This document shows, piece after piece, positions 46,775 to 59,059 of a stretch of 64,000 nucleotides of DNA (its first letter is position 1; the number at the start of each line of letters is the position of its first letter). Both the position numbers and the translations under genes were made by a program. Source of the DNA: Chaetoderma sp. LZ-2023a. Its lineage: Eukaryota > Mollusca > Caudofoveata > Chaetodermatida > Chaetodermatidae. The notes beneath the pieces are model-generated. The model had not been told where the DNA came from, made no database searches, and worked only from the letters and a program-made list of their open reading frames with translations. The DNA lies in the NCBI GenBank assembly GCA_034401795.1, contig CM067374.1, forward strand, positions 95,128,511-95,192,510, written 5' to 3'.

Positions 46775-47115
46775 GACACGATATGTCACTCAAGAATATG
46801 ACGTAACAATAAATAACGTCACTACTTACTTGACGTCACAATTACAGTACCATAACTCTGTCACGAAAATCGGAAAGTCCGTCACGAGGGTGTACGAATC
46901 GTAGCTCTCTGGTGAATTTACAATTTCATTAACCTTCTGTTGAATAATTTGAAACTAACTTGTCTGAGTGCTGTTGTTACAAAACGTATGACACAACCAG
47001 TATGTGTAACCAGAGTGCACCTCCACTCGCCACAAAATCATATTACCCGCTTAGCCTTAAAAATTCCAGTATCTATATTTCAAGAGCTGTTGAATATTTC
47101 GAAACTAATTTAAAT
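46775..47115 (+). mobile_element. Family B MITE, fragmentary
   Basis: TGTCACTCAAGAATATGACG, TTGACGTCACAATTACAG, CTGTCACGAAAATCGGAAAG, TTTGAAACTAACTTGTCTGAG, then a diverged right part with AGAGCTGTTGAATATTTCG. Confidence 0.7.
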
Positions 47116-48122
47116 AATGGAATCTGCTGATGCTTACTTATCCACGTTTGCCGTTGTGTTGTTCTAGACGTATTTTATTATGACAACTCACAAATATCAA
47201 TTTCTCTGTTGCTGATTGCCTGTATTTGTCACAAGTAATATGACATATGTACGGCATAAGTATGTTATTTCTCAGGTTCACGCAATGTTTACCATCTGCA
47301 GATTTATTTATTGCTAAATAATGAATTCATTTAATTTGCATGTGCTGTCTCACAAATCTACAGATCACGATAAATTATTGCATCACGGTACTTTTGCAAC
47401 TTTTATTTTGTTTTATTTCCTGATCTAAACCAATGTTGATTTCCGCACAGCGTGTGAACATTTCTATGCTAGTCAACCAGATTTATGTTTCTTTACGAAC
47501 CAAATTAGGTTTCCAGAAATTATAGGTCATTATTTCCAGAATGCTTTTCCATCTTAATTCTGGCAGATAAAGTTACCCTTATCACTCAAAACACCAGAGT
47601 TGTCCGTTAAACTACACCCACCCACTAACTAGATTTGTTTCTAACACTGTAATAGACAAATCCTCAGAACCGCTGTCTGTGCTGGTTGTGGGATATGTCC
47701 ATTTGCATCCCAAGAGAAGACACTTTTATAGAACTTACCACTGGAATGACTGGCTCGATAATCATTTGAAAAGTATGGATGGAAGAGCAAATATTTAAAG
47801 ACAGTCACATATTCTGGTTTTCCCATAACAAAGAAAGACGACACACGTGACTATGTAGAATGTAGAGCAATAATGAAATTGTTGTTTCCAGGTAAACTCT
47901 GCAGAACGATTCGCATGGAGAGAATGATGCAGCATATGGTGACTTAACAAGGGAAAGCCAGTTCGAAGTCCAGCAAATTAATTGACGATGACGACGCAAT
48001 ATTGTTAAATCGGCTAATTAAGTGCCTAGCTTGTAATATGAAATCACTGGCATCAGGAATATTCCATTAACAGCTACAGTTTACGGGAAAACGTGTCATT
48101 TTCACACATATCCTCGCATAGC
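47116..48122. other. Gene-free stretch with a family D fragment
   Basis: At about 47670-47765 a single-arm family D remnant is visible (GTCCATTTGCATCCCAAGAG, CACTGGAATGACTGGCTCG). No gene seen in the rest. Confidence 0.5.
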
Positions 48123-48430
48123 AATGGACCTTTCCGGTTTCAGCTATGCCCCGTCCATCTCTAGCTAAGCTCCACCAACACCACGCTCGTGTTGGGATCG
48201 ATCGATCTCTAAACACCCTGGCTATCAATTTCCAAAATAATACGCAGGTAAGCTGTTGACTATTTTGAAACTAATTTGACTGGGTGCTGTTGCTGCCTAA
48301 GGCAGTCAACAGCACCCAGTCAAATTAGTTTCAAAATAATCAACATGATGAGGGGCTATATGGACGTGATGAGCTGATTATGCCGTCTTACGAGGTCAGA
48401 GGATGGATGGATACTCTGGAAAGGTGAATT
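48123..48430 (-). mobile_element. Family A MITE, right arm shortened
   Basis: Begins AATGGACCTTTCCGG and ends TGGAAAGGTGAATT. GCTATGCCCCGTCC arm; intact hairpin TTTGAAACTAATTTGACTGG / CCCAGTCAAATTAGTTTCAAA around TGCCTAAGGCA. Most of the CRE arm is deleted. Confidence 0.9.
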
Positions 48431-49734
48431 AATTGATTAGTTAGAGCATTGGTACATAGTAGGGATTTTAGTGGAAACGGTTTGTGGGTAACTGCTATAT
48501 TCTTCTAGTAATTATGTAAACATAGTGTATCAATTTGGTAACAATTTGCGATTGATCAGTGGGCTCTGAATATCACAGGAGCAATGCGTCTTTCTGACTG
48601 ATCACACTATTCCGGAATGAACAAAACATGTTTCACGTAAATGGTTACTTCCGCTGTCGCCGATTCTCATCATCATCATTTACTAGCCATAAGCCATTGG
48701 TTTGTTATTACCTCGGAGTCCAAATACAGAAATACTGTCTATGTTTCGGTTATATTGGATTTAAGATTTTAAGTCTGTTTTAGAAAACTTCTATTGTGCA
48801 GATGGGTGTTCCCGGCATCAATTGCGGTGTGCCACCTACATCGATGTTTTATCCTACTGCCCCTAGGATTTGGTTGTGTTGTTGACTTATGGAGGCTGTA
48901 ATTGGGTCCCCAAACTTCGGTTACTATTGTTCTGTGTTTATCTCTATCAGAGACTCCTTCTGTACGCTAGTGTTGCCTAATGCTATCCACACAAATGTGG
49001 CCGCGGAAAAGCAGTGACATATCGAATTGGAATCGTTACTGAGTTCAATTTAACCATACCTGGATGAGATTCTGAATCCACACGGGATCTACGCTAGTGT
49101 ATCCGCATACTATCACGAGACATAGCTACCGGTAATTGGATTTAGCTATTGGACGAGTTCTTACCCATACATAACCTACTCCCAGCTCAGTCCACTATAT
49201 TGACAAAAATGTACTAAGATTTTGTGATGCACTGGTATAAGTATGGTTTTTCAGTCAAATTCAAATTTTCTTCCCTTGTTTTATTACATTATGTTATCCC
49301 GTTTATCCAAGCCGGTTACATTACCAGCTAAGGATTGACAATTTGCTTTAAAAGCCTTGCTCAGGATCTGTTTATGTGTGGCAATGTCACAAGGCGAACC
49401 TTTAATCAATTAAATCTTTTTTACAAAGTCTTTAGCAGATATAAGCTTGATTGGGTGTCTCCTCAAAACTAATACAGTACAGCTCATAAATAATTGATTA
49501 GAAGGCACGTCTGCCTAAAGCAGCAATGGTCAAACTAAAGCCAAAGTTTCAACAGAACATTTCCTATATTGTGTACAATACTTTACTAACTAACGTGTTT
49601 CTGTTTATGTTTTGGAATCAAATTGAATTATGTATGAGCTGTATTGTATGGTGATCTGTAATCCTGGATCACCACCTTAACTCCTCTGTTTTCAGCTTAA
49701 TCTTATAAGTGTTAAACCTGCAAAATGGCACATG
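48431..49734. other. Gene-free stretch
   Basis: No gene supported. 49540-49655 is the inverted partner of 39155-39260. Confidence 0.45.
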
Positions 49735-50010
49735 TAGTACTCTTGAATCATCTACATTTGCATGCCAAGAGAAGACAATTTTTGAAAATTTATCACTGGA
49801 ATGACTGGCTCGGTAACAAAAATAGTCTTCTCTTGGCCTGCACATGTACACTTTCATACAAAATGTAATGATCAGGCTGAACAAACCGTGTGGCAACAGA
49901 ATGGTATTTTTGTAAATTTCTGTGGCAAATTTACACACATTGTCTTCTCTAAATGGACATTTACTGAGTGAGAATTGCGATTTTCTTTTAGATATCTAGA
50001 GCTTTAAAGG
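49735..50010. mobile_element. Family D MITE, diverged
   Basis: ATTTGCATGCCAAGAGAAG, CACTGGAATGACTGGCTCGG, AAAATAGTCTTCTCTTGGCC, ending ATATCTAGAGCTTTAAAGGG. The right hairpin arm GTCATTCCAGTGG is missing. Confidence 0.75.
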
Positions 50011-50169
50011 GTTATTTGATATAGGTAGCATTTTGAGCGCTTCGAGGCGCTGTTGATCCAAAAGGGGTTAACAAGATGTGCTATATTTTTCAATGAACTA
50101 GGCAAGTTTAACAGTTGAACGGACAGCTAGTATGATAAACGTATTGAGTAGACATACGCTTATTGATTT

Positions 50170-51240
<1,071 letters not shown>

Positions 51241-52074
51241 AATCCCACATGAATAACCTCGCTGCGGTCGGGACTTTGTCAACATTGTGAATCAATTTAA
51301 TGATGTAAGACTGGTGACTATTGAACTGTAGACATTATAATTAACCTGTCGGGATGGTTTTCACATCAAAACTAATGGCCAATCCGATAATTTCTGTACC
51401 CATGCAAAATAATATTAAATATGTGATAGTGGCTGGATGGTGCCATTCCATTAGTAGTTGGTCATCTTCCTCTTCGTCTTCTTCTTTTTCTTCTTCTTTT
51501 CTTCTTCTTCGTCTTTTCTCCCATTAAAATCTAGAACTACTCGGATTTAATTTGTGCAGGCCTTTTGAATTCTAATTATCCACATCCTTGATTCCAATGA
51601 ACCAACTGGTTTTTGAAACGAGTGAGTTGATATGTATGAAGCTGTACCTTGGTTTTTGCTAATCCTTATGTGATGTATCTTTTAAATGAAGCATTTTTTC
51701 TGAACTCATTCTTCCATATTGGAAAAAATTATTAACTAGATTTTAACCACTCTTATGTCAACGTAACCCTTTAATGGTCCAACTGACCGAAACAACGTTG
51801 GAATGGTCTTCAGCGGACATGGTTATTTGAAAGGCCCAGATATGAGTATTTTTGAATATTTACCACTAGAATGTCTGGCTCGGTAACCATTTGCAAATGG
51901 TTGATTTGTGTTATTGTATATGACCAGCTCCTTTATAATATACATCTCTCCAGAGGATATGTCCATCTTCATGCTAACCGAAGAGTATTTGTCAAAATGG
52001 ACCGATGAAATTTTCAATGACACCGAACATGTATCACGGTTCCAATAGAAGGTTTGCAAAGAAAATATGAACTT
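51241..52074. other. Gene-free stretch with a polypyrimidine tract and family D fragment
   Basis: TCTTCTTC-rich tract at about 51463-51522. A decayed single-arm family D copy lies at about 51760-51895 (GGAATGGTCTTCAGCGGAC, TTACCACTAGAATGTCTGG). No gene. Confidence 0.55.
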
Positions 52075-52427
52075 GGCATAGCTAGAAATGGACGGGGCAT
52101 CGCTAGAAATGGGCGGGCATAGCTAGAAATGGACGGAGCATAGCTAGAAATGGAGGGGGCATAGCTAGAAATGGACGCGACATAGTTAGAAATGGACGGG
52201 CCATAGCTAGAAAGTGACGGGGCATAGCTAGACATGGACAGGGCATATCTAGAAATGGACGGGACATAGCTACAAATTGACGGGGCATAGCTAGAAATTG
52301 ACGGGGCGTAGCTAAAATGGACGGGGCATAGCTATAAGGTGATGGACACAACTAGAAACGGACGGGGCATAACTAGAAATGGACGGTCCACAGTTAGATT
52401 TGGGAGGAGCATAGCGAGAAATGGAAG
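52075..52427. repeat. 21-bp tandem array derived from family A subterminal sequence
   Basis: About 17 units of GGCATAGCTAGAAATGGACGG with substitutions. The unit is the AGATGGGCGGGGCATAGC-type sequence next to the family A end, here amplified head to tail. Frames through it (AMPRPFL and SSYAPSI repeats on minus) are artefacts. Confidence 0.9.
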
Positions 52428-53794
52428 CCTGTGTTGGAGTGTAGAAGTAGCTACCAGTGCATTCTGTAATAATATGGTTCTAGCATTTTGTAACGGTTTA
52501 AACTATCATCAATTACAAATAAGTTTAACCTTGTGTTTGCATAAGAAAGGCGTCAGTGTCTTGAATAGATACCCTTTGAATCATGCATCTACGATTGGAG
52601 TGTTGCAAGAAGGGTCTGATAGGTAGGCAGACCTACAGATGACTAAGATAAATATCGTTCAATTACTATATGTTTACCATCTGTCTATTGAGGAGAGCAA
52701 CAATACCTCAGGCACCTTGGCCGAATAACACACATTGAGCAATGCTAACGTGACCACTGTATGCTCCAAATGTCATTTTTATTATATCATATATGATGCA
52801 CAATTTAAATACTGTTTAGCTATCTTTGCCAAAGGAGATGTGTTATTTGGTAGGTAGCTCAAGATTGAGTGACAAATTATGTCTGAAATTAATCACATAC
52901 TTCTGAGCAAAGAGCATAGGATATGATGAAAATTCATAGGAAATAGGCAAATCCTTCAACATCAATTCAAAGGAATACATATTCGAATGCATCCATTGTA
53001 CTCATGCTTGGCAATAACACTGGCATTGGCATTGTGTACACAATCACTATTGGGAGTACAGATGCAAAATTTGAAAAAATAGTTCTGATTGTTGTTGTTG
53101 ACATACAATGATAAAGCAACATTGTATCTAAAGGATCACAGAAAATTTAACACAAACGAACAACAAACTAATAATTCGCGTGCAACGTTATTCGGCTAAG
53201 TACGCTATATTATTATATAGTATTGTCTAACTAATAGTCTAGTTGTAGAAGCCAGCTTTGGTGGGTCAACCTGGGCAAAATTCCGACCTAAGTCTCTTTT
53301 GTGCCATTCGATTTGTAAGGTCACCCAGAATCACATACTAAAGATCCTCATCGATCCCTTTTGGGCGGAACTTTTGGCGAGTGTTTGAATTTGAGCATGT
53401 TTTTATTTTGTTCTCAAATCGCTTTTATAGATATCTTAAATCTATGTTCACGATCTTGTTTAAAATCATATCTAACATCTCATTTGTCGTATTAATTATT
53501 AAGGTCTTCCCTTGGTAGATTTAATTTGAATGTGAATATCTGGTTGTTTATAATTTTGCTAATATTTGTTCCAGGATAAATTTTGAAAACCCGTTATCAA
53601 GTAAATCAAACGTCATTTCTGCGAAGTCATAGTTATACAGAGTGTGTATAATGACTTGACTTCATTCTTCTTGAAACAATATAAAATACAGGTGTCCTAT
53701 TCAAATGTGTTGTGGCAATCTGCATCGCACCTAAGTAGATGAAATGACCCGACGCCAAACTGGTCCGGCTTCATGCACCATATCTTCAGACCAC
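52428..53794. other. Gene-free stretch
   Basis: No gene supported. A block near 53500-53660 (TTGTTCCAGGATAAATTTTG...) weakly resembles 4350-4430 downstream of the LINE, so some of this may be old LINE 3' sequence. Confidence 0.4.
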
Positions 53795-54590
53795 CTGGTG
53801 GATAGACTGTGGATAGGTCAGAGGTACTAATACTACCAATGATCGATCTGAATCCAAGTGATGAGATATGCATCTACTCCACGCTGTTTCACATCGAAGA
53901 ACAAGCAAGCCGCCCCCAACTTGCCAACAACTTCTGTAACATTCGATCAAGCACTTTGGCTAACGGCAAAGGAGATAAAGGTTGCCAAATGTCTGGGCAA
54001 ATAGTCTTGCATCTCCGAGGGTTACATCTGCTAATGAGCGCATGCAGTAGTATCTTTCATAAGATGAAAGGATCTGGAATAGAAGAGGCATTAGGTGAAG
54101 TGTATGGCCAGAGTGTAGTGACCAATATGACGAGTGTCAAAGCTATTGCTTGAGCTCTGCGTGGTCTCTACCTAATAGAGGCATCACTAACCACAAAATT
54201 GCTAGCCACTCCCTCAGAATTCCAGCGACAGTGAAATGGAATGTGCTGAGAAAGATACAGATTTTTAATCAAATGAGTCTTTCTTTTATTAGCCAAGTTC
54301 GAGCAGTACTGATGAACGCATGGATATGGATATGCCAACTGATATAATAGCAGAAGTAGTTTCTAGAATACATCAAAGACATAATGGACTTGATCAGCTT
54401 TCAGAGGCTCGGGATGTGGGAAATTCATCTTGTTGCTGTGAGTTTCTCAACCTCTTTGCAACAACTGAGCATATACACTATGCTAAGGGTGCTCGTCTGT
54501 ATCTTCAGGAAATGTAGAAACCTACCTACTTCTCACCCATAGATGTACAGGAAATTCGTAGAGAAAGGCTACCTAATCTATTCAACAGCT
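53795..54590 (+). pseudogene. Decayed copy of a multicopy invertebrate protein family
   Basis: Coding remnants occur in order. First LNPSDEICIYSTL near 53835, then LHLRGLHLLMSACSSIF, GSGIEEALGEVYG and NMTSVKAIA. After these come LRGLYLIEASLTTKLLA and, near 54440-54515, FLNLFATTEHIHYAKGARLY. From memory, this order matches a large family of uncharacterised proteins, abundant in corals, molluscs and other invertebrates, with motifs like DPSDxxCIYSTL, LRLGGFHxxMSFLG, GSGLxELLxxVY and INYAKSARLYLQ. Their function is unknown to me and their high copy number suggests mobile-element cargo. This copy is broken in several places. Confidence 0.65.
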
Positions 54591-55214
54591 TACCTATATT
54601 GTTACATTGATTTAGAGTGTCTGAGAACTCAAGAATTAATATGTTAAAATTGATTCAAACGCATACACTATGCTAGAATTTTGACATATCGAGAAATGGA
54701 TCTTTCTATTTTATTAGTTTGCTGTTTCTTGGCAAATGAATCGATGAGCAAAGCTATAATGTTGCAGAGGCCGTTTTTGGTTGGCTTGAGTATTGAAGGA
54801 TTAAAATGTTATTTCTTATTTTTACAATCCGTCGCCTTGATGTATTTATTGTATTGCATATTTGTGTGTGTATGGGAGACACAGTTATAAGACACATGTC
54901 TTATTGTGCTCCCATTTGAACAAAGAAATATATTCTGTTTAATCCAACGTGGTAATTTGAATTGAATTTATTTAATAAATGCGTGGGTTGAATCATTCAA
55001 CCACCAGCCTGCTATAATCCGAAAACAAATCCTTTGCGATTATAGCAATTCATTAGTAGTATATTAAACACGCTTAGGTAGAAGATTGTTGGTTCCTTTG
55101 GGCATCCACAAAACTCAATCAATTTATTACCACAAAGGATTTGAAGTGTGTATAGTTGCATAGCTGAAGGGGAATTGTCATCAACTAATATATCAATTTC
55201 GTTCTCACCTGCAG

Positions 55215-55748
55215 GTTTACCCACCGAAGTGTACTCAATATGGGAGGCGTACCCGTGGAGATTTGGTGAACCATTCTGCATATTCAAATCCCTCTTGACT
55301 GAAATGATGTCATACGCTTCTGTGCTGACCATTACGGCGTTCACGATAGAACGATATATGGCCATCTGCCATCCACTATTGGCACACAAGTTTTCAGACA
55401 AATCCAGAGCCGTGAAAATTATTGTCAGCCTCTGGGTGATATCATTGTGCTGTTCACTCCCGTATCCCATTCATACGAGGACTTTTTATTACGTCAGAGA
55501 TAATGTCACTAATGAGCCGTTCACTGACTCCTTGATGTGTAACATACCGCTGAAATGGCTAGAATCTATGCGGCCAATGTTTCAAGTGTCTACGTTTCTG
55601 TTTTTTATCACGCCGATGACAGTTATCACGGTGATGTATATATTGATAGCATTGACTATTCGACAAGCTGGGAAGATGCGCGAGGAATCGTGTCAGCAGG
55701 GATCACATAGCGCGGCAGCACCCAGAAAAGTGGTACTCAAGATGCTAT
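55215..55748 (+). CDS. Internal exon of a CAPA/pyrokinin/neuromedin-U type neuropeptide GPCR
   Basis: Rhodopsin-class receptor for an amidated neuropeptide; couples to G proteins at the plasma membrane. The exon encodes about 178 residues from the end of TM2 to the third intracellular loop. It shows LPTEVYSIW and YPWRFG in the first outer loop, the TM3 cysteine in EPFCIFKSLL, SYASVLTITAF and the ERYMAICHP form of the E/DRY motif. TM4 is IIVSLWVISLCCSLPY, the outer-loop-2 cysteine is in SLMCNIP, and TM5 is STFLFFITPMTVITVMYI. It is preceded by TCACCTGCAG (acceptor, 55214) and followed by GTATGT (donor, 55749). Both boundaries are phase 1, so the exon is symmetric. Within it there are no stops or shifts. 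Exons for TM1-2 and TM6-7 are not seen in the window. Flanking open sequence before 55215 and after 55748 is intronic. Confidence 0.88.
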
Positions 55749-56340
55749 GTATGTTAATGAAATTAATTATTATATCAGATGGTTATAGTCAATATTGCAA
55801 GTACATTCCCGTCTTCCGGTCCTGCCATGATCACGATCATCATCACCATCATTACCATCACCCATATACCTCCATCATCACCACAACCACTATCGCCGTT
55901 TACACCAGCATCCACAGCAGCAGCATCATCATTATTAATCAAATTCGTTATCAGGCGAAATTTAAACGCAAGTATGAAATTTCTGACGCATTTGCACTTG
56001 CATTTGAATCTCATGTATTTGCTTTTGCATTTGCATTTGTATGAAAAGGGTTGCATTTGCATTTGCGTTTTCAAATGCATTTGATTTTTTCAAAAGCACT
56101 ACTTTTCTCATTTTGCATTTCTTTCAAAATTGATTGGAACTTGCTGCTGCTGTAAATAGCAGTCACAGAACCCAGTCCAATTAATTTTAAAAAGTTCAAC
56201 CAAATTATTTGCTAAATCATAAAAATGGCATTTCTGTTGCTAGAAATTAGAAATGTAATTCTCTGTGATGTATTAACCCATTTCACTATGAATTTCTCAG
56301 CATGTAACTCTCAGCCATCAATATACCTAAATATGCAAAA
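55749..56340. other. Receptor intron with CAT-rich and TTTGCA-rich simple repeats
   Basis: CATCATCACCATCATTACC-type sequence lies at 55825-55935. Between 55985 and 56095 there is a TTTGCATTTGCA-rich tract with ATTTGCAT octamers. Then a family C/A-like right hairpin remnant (CCCAGTCCAATTAATTTT). Confidence 0.6.
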
Positions 56341-57300
56341 CCATGTATATTTTGAAATTAGTTTGACTTAAGTCAGTTGTGATCTTAGCAAGCCAACACA
56401 TTTTAGGTAATTTGTTTCTAAGATAAGCTACAGCAACGTATCTCTAGTGCATAATACATATGCTCGCTTTATAAATTGTGCCTCCATTCTCTTGTCAAAT
56501 GTGTTGACCCTTTAACACATAGATACAATACCACTGAAATAATTGACTCAGTGCTTGTCTTCTCTTGGCCTGCAAATGGGTGTTTGTAAAGACCACGACA
56601 AAGGCTGGTTTTGGCCGGTTTGGGCACCGAAAGGTTAATGGAACAATTGGACTAAACGTTGTTGTTGCTTTAGCCAATACGTTGATTTCCAGGAAAATGT
56701 ATAATATTCATAGATCATCTGTGTTAAAGAACCGCAATCTTTTAGCCCCACAACACAGGTGGGCACACGAGCACTTTTGACTACAGTACAATCTACTCAA
56801 CCAGTACTTTCTATATCCTTTGTCAAGATCCTTTCAAAACAATTAGCGTGAGCTTAGTAATATATCTCTGGTTGCTCAATCTATGAATAGGGTAGGTGTT
56901 GTTAACTCCATTCATTAATAAATCTCTTAATCTATTAGTTGTCAAGCTTGACTTTTTGAATGTCCATCTGCATTATAAGAGCATACAATATTTGAAAATG
57001 TATGGCTGAAATGACTGGCTTGGTAATCGAGTCAGTCATTCCAGTGGTAAAATGTCAAAGATTATCTTCTTGGAATGCAAATAGACATTTACCAAGATCA
57101 AAAATTAATAGATGCTGATAATTCTGTTGACGTGGGTTAATTTACTGTTCGCCCATTGTAATTATAAGCGTCTGTCATTCAGTCTGACTATAAGCACATA
57201 CTCAGCCACGTGTGACTAAGATTATCGCGAACAACGTTAACATTTAAACATTTTAAACTAGAAGTGCCAGAATCTTAGTTCAGATCTTGAATAAGCTGAT
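56341..57300. other. Hairpin-core and family D fragments
   Basis: 56345-56425: TTTTGAAATTAGTTTGACTTAAG core remnant. 56505-56650: scrambled family D arms (GTCTTCTCTTGGCCTGCAAATGG). 56945-57140: family D copy with hairpin GGCTGAAATGACTGGCTTGG / CGAGTCAGTCATTCCAGTGG. No gene. Confidence 0.65.
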
Positions 57301-57575
57301 AAACATTTTGAAACAAATTTTACTGGAAACTTTTACCCACAGAATATTTGTTAAATTCATACAGATATTGCATACGCTGATAACTATTTTGAATGTATTT
57401 TGATTGGAACCTGTTGCTGCCACATGCGCAGAAGCAGCTATCAATAAAATTCCGTTTAAAATATTGAACATAATATTTGATAATTATTTTGAAAGTAATT
57501 TTGACTGACACATGTTGCTTCCATAGGGTACAATGGCTATCAATGGAATTACCCTTCAAAATAGTCAACATAATA
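57301..57575. repeat. Tandem series of diverged hairpin-core units
   Basis: Three consecutive blocks each begin like TTTTGAAACAAATTTTACTGG / TTTTGAATGTATTTTGATTGG / TTTTGAAAGTAATTTTGACTG, followed by GTTGCT and a return arm (CAAAATAGTCAACATAATATTT). This looks like head-to-tail copies of the hairpin alone, without family A or B arms. Confidence 0.6.
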
Positions 57576-57603
57576 TTTAGGAATCTCAATGCTTTAATGG
57601 TTA

Positions 57604-57840
57604 CCACTTAACCCTTTAACCCTCATATCAGCTAAAAGCAGCATCTGCCTTGGTATTGAGATATGTCCATTTGCAGACCAAGGGAAGAATATTTTTGAAA
57701 ATTTACCGTTGGAATATCTGGCTCGGTAACCAAGCCAGCCATCCCAGTTGTAAATTTTCAAAAATGGTCTCTTGGTCTGCAAATAGACATATTCTTTGAG
57801 ACAATAGGAGTTAAAAAAATTCGAGGGTTAAAGTGTTAAT
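57604..57840 (+). mobile_element. Family D MITE, complete (~237 bp)
   Basis: Begins TTAACCCTTTAACCCTCAT and ends GAGGGTTAAAGTGTTAA. Outer pair GCAGACCAAGGGAAGA / GGTCTCTTGGTCTGC, inner pair ATATCTGGCTCGGTAACC / AAGCCAGCCATCCCAG. Confidence 0.9.
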
Positions 57841-57844
57841 GGTG

Positions 57845-58010
57845 AAATAAGTATTATTTTTTCACAGTAAAGTTCCATGTGCAGATAAAGAGAAGACTAT
57901 TTTTTGAAATTTTTACACTGGAATGACTGGTTCAATAAGAGAGACAGTCATTCCAGTGGTAAAATTTCAAAAATATTCTTCTCTTGGTCTGCACAAAGTT
58001 TTACAAAAAT
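57845..58010. mobile_element. Family D hairpin, ends missing
   Basis: GTGCAGATAAAGAGAAGAC, ACACTGGAATGACTGGTTC / GACAGTCATTCCAGTGG, TATTCTTCTCTTGGTCTGC. It sits directly after the previous copy. Confidence 0.8.
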
Positions 58011-58079
58011 AGTCACTACCAGCAGATACATAGATGGCTGACGCATACTCAGAATTTCAGTACCAGACGTGTGCCCAAA

Positions 58080-58258
58080 TATTCAAATGCATTTGCAAAT
58101 GCATTTGCACTTGAATGCATTTGCATTTGCACTTGCATTTGAATAAGTTGCAAACATTTGCATTTGTAATTAAATGCAACGGCGCTAGGCTGCATTTGCA
58201 CTTGCATTTGCATTTGAATCATTTACAAACATTTGCATTTGCATTTAAATGCAATACC
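58080..58258. repeat. (ATTTGC)n-rich array with octamer motifs
   Basis: Imperfect repeats of GCATTTGCATTTGCACTTG in both orientations, with several ATTTGCAT/ATGCAAAT octamers. Similar to the tract at 55985-56095. Confidence 0.85.
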
Positions 58259-58880
58259 CTGCGCTTGTACCCAAACCTGTTCGTTATCTTCATCATGTGG
58301 GTGTGGGGGTGTGTGGACTTCTCATAGGCTACGTGAATAACCTACTTGAGCAAGCAAATAACACTGCATTCAGTTGCAAAAAGTATGCCAAAAATACCTG
58401 TGGTCGGGCCTACACATTGACACATGTTTCCTGTCATTCTAAACACAGGCCTACACATGTGTGCGTGTCCTATATGTATGTGGGCGAGGAGGTAAACTGG
58501 GGGTACATATCTATCATTTCTTTGATTGTAATGTAGCTAACGTATACATTTACGCATAACGACACTCACTCTCCCAAGCTTTTACTGGAGTAATTTGTAG
58601 GTTTACGTACTAGAGACAAATGCTGGCTCTGAGTGTGTACAATTGTCGTGTATACTGAAAAAGCACATATATGAGTGAAGAAGCGCAAAAACCGTGACAA
58701 TAATAATTTATAACAGGTGGGTAAGATGAACTAAATTGTCATATTCAGATAGGCCTACGTTTATTAACAGTGCACAAATTTACGTTGGATAGCTTACGCG
58801 TCGAAGACTGTCACAATTGTTTGTTTACTATAAGCTTTCATTGACGTCAGCATGACCTGAAAGAGGGACTTATCTATACT
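58259..58880. other. Gene-free stretch before the Polinton
   Basis: No gene or repeat family recognised. Confidence 0.45.
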
Positions 58881-58883
58881 AGC

Positions 58884-59055
58884 AGTAGTAGTGTCGGTAG
58901 TAAAATGATACCACCTCCCTCAACTGGCCGCCGTTCGGCGATCCGTGGCGCCCCCCCCCGCCCTCTCAATCCCTGGGGCATAGGTTGTTGAGACGGGGGC
59001 CACCACGGATCGCCGAACGGCTGCCAGGGAGGTAGTATCATTCCGACACTACTAC
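58884..59055. repeat. Inverted repeat at the probable Polinton end
   Basis: AGTAGTGTCGGTAGTAAAATG ... CCGTTCGGCGATCCGTGG at left pairs with CCACGGATCGCCGAACGG ... CATTCCGACACTACTACT at right, around a C-run and GGGACCC-like centre. It may be two terminal sequences facing each other. Confidence 0.75.
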
Positions 59056-59059
59056 TACC

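Noticed and set aside
52014-52351. AMPRPFL and SSYAPSI repeat proteins
   Set aside because: Translations of the 21-bp array derived from family A ends.
55148-56044. Taking the whole 298-codon open frame as the receptor gene
   Set aside because: Receptor similarity stops at the acceptor (55214) and donor (55749) sites; the residues outside are intron, including His-rich CAT repeats.
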